NCBI GenBank assembly: GCA_035549175.1
Contig: DASZRL010000081.1
Coordinates: 1 to 47,252, forward strand
From: DASTSN01 sp035549175
Lineage (GTDB): Bacteria > Bacteroidota > Bacteroidia > Chitinophagales > Chitinophagaceae
DNA length: 47,252 nt
Reading direction: 5' to 3'
Shown: piece by piece, positions 41,255 to 47,252 of the stretch
Layout of the letters: every line of letters starts with the position of its first letter
How positions within the stretch are numbered: the stretch's first letter is position 1
The notes under the pieces: model-generated
Told to the model about the DNA's origin: nothing
Databases searched by the model: none
What the model saw: only the letters and a program-made list of their open reading frames with translations
Position numbers and translations under genes: made by a program

Positions 41255-42025
41255 ATGAATTTCAATCTTACGCAAATACCGGAGCGCAACCAGAAGCCGC
41301 GAACCAGCGGGATTACTATGGTGATGGATAAAGGCCTCAGCGTGAATGAGGCGGAAAACTTTCTGAGCGTTTCCCATCCGCACGTCGATATTGTGAAGCT
41401 GGGATTTGGCACGTCTTTCGTTACTCCCAACCTGGTGCAGAAACTGGAAGTATACCGGTCTTATGACCTGCCCATTTATTTCGGCGGAACACTCTTTGAG
41501 GCTTTCCTGATCCGCAACCAGTTCGATGATTATGTGCAGGTATGCCGGGATTACGGGATAACCTATATGGAGGTGAGTGACGGGTCCATTACCATTCCCC
41601 ATTCCGAGAAGTGCGGATATATCGAGAAACTGACACGCTACGGCACCGTACTCAGTGAGGTGGGCAGCAAGGATGCCGAGCATATCATACCTCCCTACAA
41701 ATGGATCGAATTGATGCGGGCGGAACTGAGTGCCGGATCGAGTTATGTGATTGCCGAAGCCCGGGAAGCCGGCAACGTGGGTATTTACCGCGGATCGGGT
41801 GAAGTCCGGGAGGGGTTGGTGCAGGAAATCCTGACCCAGATACCGGGCGAGAAAATTATCTGGGAGGCGCCGCAAAAGGCCCAGCAGCTGTATTTTATAG
41901 AACTTCTTGGTTGCAATGTCAACCTGGGAAATATCGCGCCGACCGAAGTGCTGCCGCTCGAGGCCATGCGTATCGGTCTGCGGGGCGATACGTTCCACCT
42001 ATACCTGAAAAAACAGGAAGACTGA
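41255..42025 (+). CDS. comA: Phosphosulfolactate synthase family protein (ComA)
   Basis: A 256-residue (beta/alpha)8 protein of the ComA family. In methanogens ComA adds sulfite to phosphoenolpyruvate to give phosphosulfolactate for coenzyme M; in Bacillus a homologue serves sulfolactate synthesis in spores. Visible hallmarks are ITMVMDKGLS, VDIVKLGFGTSF, IYFGGTLFE, YMEVSDGSI and YVIAEAREAGNVGIY. Bacteroidota do not make coenzyme M, so the product may lead to sulfolactate, or to cysteate for sulfonolipids. comB and comC are not in the window. Its TGA overlaps the aroE ATG by one base (TGATG), so the two are translated together. Confidence 0.88.
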   Translation: MNFNLTQIPERNQKPRTSGITMVMDKGLSVNEAENFLSVSHPHVDIVKLGFGTSFVTPNLVQKLEVYRSYDLPIYFGGTLFEAFLIRNQFDDYVQVCRDYGITYMEVSDGSITIPHSEKCGYIEKLTRYGTVLSEVGSKDAEHIIPPYKWIELMRAELSAGSSYVIAEAREAGNVGIYRGSGEVREGLVQEILTQIPGEKIIWEAPQKAQQLYFIELLGCNVNLGNIAPTEVLPLEAMRIGLRGDTFHLYLKKQED

Positions 42026-42756
42026 TGGAAGAATTCGGGCTGATCGGGCATCCTTTAACACATTCATTTTCCAGAACGTATTTTTCGGAAAAATTCAGGA
42101 AGGAAGGCCTGCATCACTGCCGGTATGAAAACTTCCCCCTTGCTTCCATAGACCTGCTTCCTGACCTGCTGCGGGCGCATCCTCAGCTACGCGGCCTCAA
42201 CGTTACCATTCCCTACAAGGAAGCGGTCATCCCCCTGCTCGATGAGTGTACGGAAACGGTCCGGGAAATCGGCGCCTGTAATTGCATCAGCATTCAACAG
42301 GGAACGCTGGTAGGTTATAATACGGACGTGGTCGGTTTCGAACGGACGCTGGTGCCCCACCTGCAGGACCATCACCGGCGGGCCCTGATCCTGGGAACGG
42401 GGGGGGCGGCCAAGGCTGTCGAATATGTATTGTCCCGGCTGGACATTGCCTGGATGTATGTATCCCGCAAACCGAGCGTGCAGCACCTTTCCTATGAGCA
42501 GGTAACCCCGGAAGTGCTGGCATCCTACCCGCTGGTTATCAATACCACGCCGCTGGGTATGTTCCCCAACGTGGTGGAAGCGCCGCCGATTCCCTATGAG
42601 GCGCTCACACCTTTTCACCTGCTTTATGACCTGATTTATAACCCGCCGGAAACGCTGTTCCTCAAAAAAGGGGCCCGCCAGGGAGCTACGACAGTAAACG
42701 GGATGGACATGCTGATCATCCAGGCCGAGGAAAGCTGGACCATCTGGAACAGCTAG
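42025..42756 (+). CDS. aroE: Shikimate dehydrogenase
   Basis: AroE (243 aa) reduces 3-dehydroshikimate to shikimate with NADPH. The substrate site is GHPLTHSFSRTYF (8-20), with S14 and S16; the catalytic Lys65 lies in NVTIPYKE and Asp101 in GYNTDVVGF. The NADP loop is GTGGAAK (124-130). It is about 30 residues shorter than the E. coli enzyme, usual for Bacteroidota. The start at 42025 overlaps the comA stop, giving the family N-terminus; starts further upstream lie inside comA. Confidence 0.95.
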   Translation: MEEFGLIGHPLTHSFSRTYFSEKFRKEGLHHCRYENFPLASIDLLPDLLRAHPQLRGLNVTIPYKEAVIPLLDECTETVREIGACNCISIQQGTLVGYNTDVVGFERTLVPHLQDHHRRALILGTGGAAKAVEYVLSRLDIAWMYVSRKPSVQHLSYEQVTPEVLASYPLVINTTPLGMFPNVVEAPPIPYEALTPFHLLYDLIYNPPETLFLKKGARQGATTVNGMDMLIIQAEESWTIWNS

Positions 42757-42758
42757 TA

Positions 42759-43196
42759 TCAGCCAATGGCTTCCAGGCGCAGGCGGACCTCCTCGGGCAG
42801 GGCGGTTACTTTCCGGGTAGTATAATTGAAGCTCACCATCCCCGTTCGCGCGGCGACGGCCAGGAACCGGTTATCCGCCTGGAGGATTTCCACCTTATAA
42901 TACAACTCAAAACCGGCCCGGGTGAAACTATGGGCCAGGACCCCAATCAGGGGCTGGTCCCCGTAAAGCAACTCCCGTTTAAATTCCACGGCCATGTCCC
43001 GCATGATGAGTCCCACGCCGGCACAGTTTAGTTCCGTGTACCCTGCGCGGGCGAGAAATTGCACGCGGGCTTCCTGGATCAGGGAGAGAACGGTGTCATT
43101 GCCGACATGCCCTCCGTAATTAAGATCGGTGATTCGCACCGGTACCGTACAGGAAAACCGGAATTGCGCAGGCAGTTCGATGGTGCTTCGTGCCAT
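42759..43196 (-). CDS. Acyl-CoA thioesterase, YbgC/FadM-like
   Basis: A 145-residue hotdog-fold thioesterase. VRITDLNYGGHVGNDTVL (20-37) matches the 4HBT signature with the catalytic Asp24, and EARVQFLARAGYTE is typical of the covering helix. It likely hydrolyses short acyl-CoA esters. It converges on aroE with 2 nt between stops. It is 50 nt downstream of the anti-sigma-like gene on the same strand, so it could be the last gene of that unit. Confidence 0.88.
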   Translation of the reverse strand: MARSTIELPAQFRFSCTVPVRITDLNYGGHVGNDTVLSLIQEARVQFLARAGYTELNCAGVGLIMRDMAVEFKRELLYGDQPLIGVLAHSFTRAGFELYYKVEILQADNRFLAVAARTGMVSFNYTTRKVTALPEEVRLRLEAIG

Positions 43197-43246
43197 AAGG
43201 TTGATGCAGGTATACAGTTTGTCCGGACCGGTGGTTACCGGGAATC

Positions 43247-44173
43247 TCAGGGCTGACCTTCCTGCAGGGAGTTAACCAGGTCCAGTATGTCCATAAAATT
43301 GTCGGGGGAAGGTACGAAGGAAGAGGACGCTATTTCAGTCCGCCACTTTTTTAACTGGCTGGAGCAGGACTCCGTCGTTTGTTCGCCGGTCACGCAGCAA
43401 AGCAGGTCAGCCAGTTTTCGGGACATGCGGATAAACCGGCCGTCTGCATCCTGGAACATCACATACCGGTCTGCCGGGGTCCGGCTGGACGGATCACTGA
43501 CAGCAGCCCGGTGAGGATACTGCAGTTCAAAAGATTGATCCGGGGTCCCGGTTACGGAAATACTGGAGGAAAGCGGAGCCGGTAAGCTGTACAGGGAAAT
43601 CCCGGCGCGTTCTACGGCAGCGCGTCGCAGCGGCAGGTCCAGCCTGGCATAACTGTGTTTGCTGGCTTCCAGGTCTGCTTCTTCGGTAGCATCCGGTCGG
43701 TAGGGTTCCGTGGTTACCGGGCTGGACGGTACAGGCTTCCGGTCATGCAGGCTGCCGGGCGTTTTTTGGACGGGGGAGTCCGCCTTTGCCGTGTAGCTTT
43801 CTGCCTGGCTGTCCAAACCGGCCGTATGCTTTTCCCAGCGAAGCCATCCCAGCACCGCCAGTCCGATCAGGGCTGCCGCTGCGAGATACCGAAACCGGAT
43901 AATCCGGACTCCGGGGGCTTCGCCTGGTCTTGCGCCTGGTTGCGCCGGGACAGTTGGCCGGGGGTGCTCCGCAGGAAGGCCCGCGGATTGATCGAGCCGG
44001 GCCTGAATTTTCTTCCAGGCATCAGTGGGCGGGGCCTCCTCCAGTTCCCGCAGCCGGCGGGCCAGACCCGAAGGCTCCGCCGCGCCGGTAAGCGCTGAAG
44101 ACACCTCTTCCCAGACCCGGTCGGGTGGCTGGACTGAATGGTCCCTGATCCGGTTGATCCATGACTCCCTCAT
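43247..44173 (-). CDS. Membrane protein, probable anti-sigma factor
   Basis: A 308-residue protein with one predicted membrane helix (YLAAAALIGLAVLGWL, about 96-111). The cytosolic N-terminus (1-92) holds Trp/Arg-rich helices (RVWEEVSSALTG, DAWKKIQARL) and could bind a sigma factor, as anti-sigma factors do. The outer C-terminal part is low-complexity Ser/Pro/Thr with a short conserved-looking end (LADLLCCVTGEQT, WRTEIASSS, NFMDILDLVNSL). It has no zinc-anti-sigma HxxxCxxC motif. Its ATG overlaps the sigma stop by 4 nt (ATGA), which supports a sigma/anti-sigma pair. The family is not recognised. Confidence 0.7.
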   Translation of the reverse strand: MRESWINRIRDHSVQPPDRVWEEVSSALTGAAEPSGLARRLRELEEAPPTDAWKKIQARLDQSAGLPAEHPRPTVPAQPGARPGEAPGVRIIRFRYLAAAALIGLAVLGWLRWEKHTAGLDSQAESYTAKADSPVQKTPGSLHDRKPVPSSPVTTEPYRPDATEEADLEASKHSYARLDLPLRRAAVERAGISLYSLPAPLSSSISVTGTPDQSFELQYPHRAAVSDPSSRTPADRYVMFQDADGRFIRMSRKLADLLCCVTGEQTTESCSSQLKKWRTEIASSSFVPSPDNFMDILDLVNSLQEGQP

Positions 44174-44748
44174 TGCTGTTCGCGTCCTTTTTGGGTTTGG
44201 TCCAGGTAGGTGCGTACCAGGTCCTGGAGAATGACCTTCGCGCGGGAAAGCTGGGACTTGCTCGTCCCTTCGCTGATGCCCAGCATGTCACCGATTTCCC
44301 GGTGGGTATAGCCTTCCACCACGTAGAGGTTGAAAACCGTCCGGTACCCGGGGGAAAGCTGACTGATAAGTTGCATGATATCCCGCTCAGCCAGGTTATC
44401 CAATACCGACAGATCCTTTCCTTCCAGGGTGGTTTCCTCCCGTTGGGTTACCGGCTGGAGGTAATCCCTTCGCCGGAAATGCTCAATGGCGGTATTGACG
44501 ATGATCCGGCGTACCCAGCCTTCCAGGGAACCTTCGCCCCGGAAACTGTCCAGTTTGCGGAAAACCTTTACGAAACCATCCTGCAGGATATCTTCCGCTT
44601 CGGCAGCACTCCCCGCATAACGCAGGCAGACGGCATACATCCTGGGAGCGAACCGCTGGTACAGGGCTTCCTGCATCCGCCGGTCCCCCCGCAGGCATCC
44701 CTGTAGTAAGTCGCTTTCGGGTATCAGTTGGTTGCGTGGTTCGCTCAA
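44170..44748 (-). CDS. ECF RNA polymerase sigma factor
   Basis: A 192-residue sigma-70 of the extracytoplasmic-function group. Region 2 spans about 20-85 (YQRFAPRMYAVCLRYAG, AEDILQDGFVKVFRKL) and region 4 about 125-185 (LSPGYRTVFNLYVVEGYTHREIGDMLGISEGTSKSQLSRAK). The only in-frame start before region 2 is TTG at 44748, overlapping the rdgB stop as TTGA; the next ATG would remove part of region 2. The downstream gene overlaps by ATGA. Regulon and signal are unknown; the partner is probably the membrane protein just downstream. Confidence 0.92.
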   Translation of the reverse strand: MSEPRNQLIPESDLLQGCLRGDRRMQEALYQRFAPRMYAVCLRYAGSAAEAEDILQDGFVKVFRKLDSFRGEGSLEGWVRRIIVNTAIEHFRRRDYLQPVTQREETTLEGKDLSVLDNLAERDIMQLISQLSPGYRTVFNLYVVEGYTHREIGDMLGISEGTSKSQLSRAKVILQDLVRTYLDQTQKGREQQ

Positions 44749-45338
44749 TTTTCCGGGTTTATGGGTAGGCTCTTCAAATAAGCGACCAGTTTTTCGGTCG
44801 CCATGCGACGGTGACTGAATTGATTTTTTTCTTCCAGGGTCATTTCCCCGAAGGTCCGGTCTGATCCATCGGGCTGAAAGACCGGGTCGTATCCGAATCC
44901 GCCGGTTCCCCGGCGTTCCCGGGTGATCCTCCCGGGGCAGATACCCTCGAAAGTCGTTTCCTTCCCGTCCAGGATCAGCGAGATGACTGTACGGAACCGG
45001 GCCCTCCGGTCTGGTGAATGGCCCAGTCTGGTCAGCAGTTTATCGATGTTTTGCTCAAAGGAACGTCCCTCCCCGGCGTACCGTGCACTCCTGACGCCCG
45101 GCTCCCCCTGCAGGGCGGTTACTTCCAGGCCCGTATCCTCGCTGAAACAGCTGGATCCGGTCAGGTGATAAATTGTGCGGGATTTTTCGGAAGCGTTGGC
45201 TTCCAGGGTATTGTGGGGTTCCGGGATTTCGATGTCCATGCCGGCCTCCCGCAGGGTAAGGATCCGGAAACGGTCTTTCAGCACGGCCCGTACTTCCTCG
45301 ACCTTGTGCTCATTATTGGTGGCAAAGATCAGTTTCAT
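44745..45338 (-). CDS. rdgB: Non-canonical purine NTP pyrophosphatase (RdgB/HAM1)
   Basis: A 197-residue house-cleaning enzyme that hydrolyses (d)ITP and XTP to monophosphates, keeping deaminated purines out of nucleic acids. Family motifs: FATNNEHKVEEV near the N-terminus, FSEDTGLEV with the catalytic Asp about 68, PGVRSARYAGEG and GGFGYDPVFQPDG, and a late SHRRMA. Length is normal. Its stop overlaps the start of the ECF sigma gene. Confidence 0.95.
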   Translation of the reverse strand: MKLIFATNNEHKVEEVRAVLKDRFRILTLREAGMDIEIPEPHNTLEANASEKSRTIYHLTGSSCFSEDTGLEVTALQGEPGVRSARYAGEGRSFEQNIDKLLTRLGHSPDRRARFRTVISLILDGKETTFEGICPGRITRERRGTGGFGYDPVFQPDGSDRTFGEMTLEEKNQFSHRRMATEKLVAYLKSLPINPEN

Positions 45339-45368
45339 CCGGCCAATATACCAATTAACTGCAAATCA

Positions 45369-45965
45369 CTAAATGTTGAACAGCCTTCGCAGGCTGACCC
45401 ACAACTTACTTTTCAGCACCTTGTCTGATTCCAGTTCCTGCAGGCCCGGGGCGCACAGAAATATCGTTTTGTTCAGGGGCTGCACCTGGAAGAGCGGGAA
45501 GTCCACCGGGAGGGCGAGCTCAGCAGGCGTGATGCCAAAAACCAGCACGGTTTTGCTGCGAAAATGATCCAGCAGCTGGCGATAGCCGGCATCCGGCTGG
45601 TTATGCAGGTTGAAGACGGCCACGTCTTCCAGGCCGAGTTTGCAGGCAGACAGCATGGACACCAGGAACATCAGTTCGGCATCCGGAAGATGGGTGACCT
45701 CCTGGTGGCGTACGAGCACGAGAATGTTTTTCCCGTTGTTCCCCAGGGAAGGCAGTGTGGCAGGGGATTTTTTTTCCTGGACAGCTGCAGCCTTTGCCGG
45801 CGCCGGGACTGCTGCTTCGGCCTGTCTGGGCGTCGGCCGGGCGGTTTCGGTTGCCGGGGAAATCTTCCGGCTGTCCGCCGGATTGGAAGGAACCGGCTCA
45901 ACCAGCTGCCGGCCATACAGGTCGGCCAGCAGGAAGGTAGGCAGCGTTAGATCGTTGAGGCTCAT
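45369..45965 (-). CDS. Two-part protein of unknown function, psi (HolD)-like layout
   Basis: A 198-residue protein. It has a short N-terminal segment (MSLNDLTLPTFLLADLYGRQLVE, about 1-23 in two blocks), a Pro/Ala/Lys-rich low-complexity linker (about 24-80) and a compact alpha/beta domain (about 82-198). The domain reads NILVLVRHQEV, LMFLVSMLSACKLGLEDVAVFNL, KTVLVFGITPAELALP and LKSKLWVSLRRLF. The order of strands and helices recalls the uracil-DNA-glycosylase superfamily without its catalytic motifs, and the layout recalls the DNA polymerase III psi subunit. I do not assign a function. The ATG at 45965 is preferred over a TTG two codons upstream. It is 30 nt upstream of rdgB on the same strand. 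Confidence 0.7.
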   Translation of the reverse strand: MSLNDLTLPTFLLADLYGRQLVEPVPSNPADSRKISPATETARPTPRQAEAAVPAPAKAAAVQEKKSPATLPSLGNNGKNILVLVRHQEVTHLPDAELMFLVSMLSACKLGLEDVAVFNLHNQPDAGYRQLLDHFRSKTVLVFGITPAELALPVDFPLFQVQPLNKTIFLCAPGLQELESDKVLKSKLWVSLRRLFNI

Positions 45966-46035
45966 TGTCAAGGAATAAGTTTACAAATAGGTGTTCGTTT
46001 TTTTTGTTTCTTTGCAGGGCAAAAATAGACTTATT

Positions 46036-47100
46036 ATGACAGAAGCGCTGGATATCACCGTTACCCGGGCCGAACGAAGCAAATTACAGGACATAGATTT
46101 TGACAAACTGGTTTTCGGCAGGTATTTCACGGATCATATGCTGGAAGCAGACTACGAAAATGGGGAGTGGAAGAATGTGGAGATCAAACCCTACCAGCCG
46201 CTGGTACTTAGCCCATCGCTGGCGGCCCTGCATTACGGGCAGGCTATTTTTGAAGGAATCAAGGCTTACCGGGACGAGCAGGGTCAGGCGTACATTTTCC
46301 GTCCGGGAGACAATTTCCGCCGGTTTAACCTGTCGGCCGAGCGCATGCAGATGCCAGCCGTACCCGAGGAACTGTTTATCGAAGGTATGCGCCAGCTGGT
46401 AGAACTGGACCGGGGTTGGATTCCCAACCGCAAAGACTATTCCCTGTATATCCGGCCCTTCATGTTCGCTTCCGACGAGATGATCGGGGTGAAGCCGTCC
46501 GACCGCTATAAGTTCCTGATCATCCTGAGCCCCACCGGCCCTTACTATAGCGCGCCCATGCGTATTTACGTCGAGGAAAAATACACCCGGGCCGCCCCGG
46601 GCGGCATCGGTTTTGCAAAGGCCGCCGCCAATTACGGCGGCGCCATGCTGGCTACCGCCCTGGCCAAGAAGAAGGGATATGACCAGGTTTTATGGACTGA
46701 TGCGTTCGAGCATCGGTTTGTTCAGGAAATCGGAACGATGAACGTGTTTTTTGTGATCGGGAATACGGCGATCACTCCCGGCTTGGAGGAAGGGACGATT
46801 CTGGACGGGGTAACCCGGTCCAGTGCGATCACCCTGCTGCGCGAAATGGGTCTGCAGGTGGAGGAACGCCCCCTGGCCATCGACGAGGTCATCCGGGCGC
46901 ACCAGGACGGTACCCTGCGGGAAGTTTTCGGAACAGGAACCGCCGCCACCATAAGCGTGATTAAAGAGTTGAAATACAAGGATTACGTGATGCATTTTGC
47001 GACGGATACCTGGAAGGTGGCGCCTGCGCTCAAGGACTGGCTGACGGATATCCGGGAAGGCAGAAAGGCCGACCACTTCGGATGGATGTACAAGGTCTAG
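46036..47100 (+). CDS. ilvE: Branched-chain amino acid aminotransferase
   Basis: A PLP-dependent class IV aminotransferase (354 aa) of the larger, BCAT-II type; it transfers the amino group in the last step of Val, Leu and Ile synthesis. Visible: LHYGQAIFEGIKAYR, the PLP-lysine in GGIGFAKAAANYGG, YDQVLWTDAFEHRFVQEIGTMNVFFV and EVFGTGTAATI (phosphate-binding). The start at 46036 (MTEALDITVTRAERSK) is preferred; 15 residues upstream are a hydrophobic run in the intergenic region. No other ilv or leu genes are in the window. Confidence 0.95.
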   Translation: MTEALDITVTRAERSKLQDIDFDKLVFGRYFTDHMLEADYENGEWKNVEIKPYQPLVLSPSLAALHYGQAIFEGIKAYRDEQGQAYIFRPGDNFRRFNLSAERMQMPAVPEELFIEGMRQLVELDRGWIPNRKDYSLYIRPFMFASDEMIGVKPSDRYKFLIILSPTGPYYSAPMRIYVEEKYTRAAPGGIGFAKAAANYGGAMLATALAKKKGYDQVLWTDAFEHRFVQEIGTMNVFFVIGNTAITPGLEEGTILDGVTRSSAITLLREMGLQVEERPLAIDEVIRAHQDGTLREVFGTGTAATISVIKELKYKDYVMHFATDTWKVAPALKDWLTDIREGRKADHFGWMYKV

Positions 47101-47134
47101 GGAGCGGCTCGGGGGGAATTCGGGTACGATTTTG

Positions 47135-47154
47135 CCGGTTTCCGGGTTTTTTTT
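47135..47154 (+). terminator. Weak terminator after ilvE
   Basis: A short CCGG-TTT-CCGG stem (47135-47145) followed by G and eight T residues. The stem is only 4 bp, so the call rests mainly on the T run. Confidence 0.4.
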
Positions 47155-47183
47155 CGAATTCAGCCTGAAAGCTTACCCTGTTT

Positions 47184-47215
47184 TTTGGTATTTCACATGG
47201 TGGGCATTACCTTTG
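47184..47215 (+). promoter_or_regulatory. Promoter for a gene beyond the right edge
   Basis: TTTG at 47184-47187, a 20-nt spacer, then TACCTTTG at 47208-47215. The spacing equals that of the efp promoter and it fits the Bacteroidota consensus. The gene it drives starts outside the window. Confidence 0.6.
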
Positions 47216-47252
47216 CCCTCCCAAAAATAAAGGTTCAGAATGCCTACTATTC

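Noticed and set aside
1..47252. CRISPR arrays, restriction-modification, toxin-antitoxin, prophage or natural-product clusters
   Set aside because: No regularly spaced direct repeats, Cas-like, methylase/restriction, toxin, phage structural or biosynthetic megasynthase sequences were seen on either strand.

Overview
The window is chromosomal DNA from a GC-rich member of the Bacteroidota, most likely Chitinophagales/Chitinophagaceae. Evidence for this: the TAnnTTTG-type -7 promoter boxes, starts without Shine-Dalgarno sites, a cargo gene with a type IX secretion (T9SS) sorting domain, a type III glutamine synthetase, a small-type single-chain PurL, and many short secreted proteins with no relatives I recognise.

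Layout. 1-1070 is an accessory edge: the last 42 codons of an IS66 transposase, a tyrosine-recombinase relic, an orphan lipoprotein and tRNA-Asp. 1361-4533 holds accA, dapA and a secreted esterase. 4539-6857 (minus) holds RNase Z, a fructosamine-kinase-like protein and a STAS protein, divergent from clpC and cmk. 10.2-14.4 kb mixes live and dead genes: a T9SS cargo gene with a frameshift and a stop, a K+ channel with an RCK domain, an FKBP isomerase, and a decayed MFS transporter. 14.4-20.0 kb has a thioesterase, an exonuclease/GIY-YIG fusion, an rRNA methyltransferase, a lipase, malate dehydrogenase and a thioredoxin-fold protein. 20.2-22.9 kb is efp-accB-accC, followed by an exported dipeptidase. 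24.2-27.8 kb (minus) has glnN and a polytopic membrane protein. 28.1-32.2 kb has purL, hldD and proC. 33.1-34.7 kb is an AT-rich, gene-poor patch with one small membrane protein. 34.7-38.3 kb has pyrG and yidC. 39.2-42.8 kb has secreted proteins, a TPR protein, and a phosphosulfolactate-synthase homologue overlapping aroE. 42.8-46.0 kb (minus) has a thioesterase, an anti-sigma-like gene, an ECF sigma factor, rdgB and an unrecognised two-part protein. ilvE closes the window.

Most genes serve core metabolism: fatty-acid initiation (accA, accBC), lysine/diaminopimelate, proline, branched-chain and aromatic amino acids, nucleotides, LPS heptose, and envelope biogenesis. I see no CRISPR array, defence island, prophage or biosynthetic cluster, and no complete novel system. 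The leads most worth following are: the unusual EF-P tip loop; the 45.4-46.0 kb protein, whose layout resembles a clamp-loader psi subunit; the sulfonate gene coupled to aroE; the STAS protein lacking its phosphoacceptor; the two broken genes; and the mobile-element debris next to tRNA-Asp.
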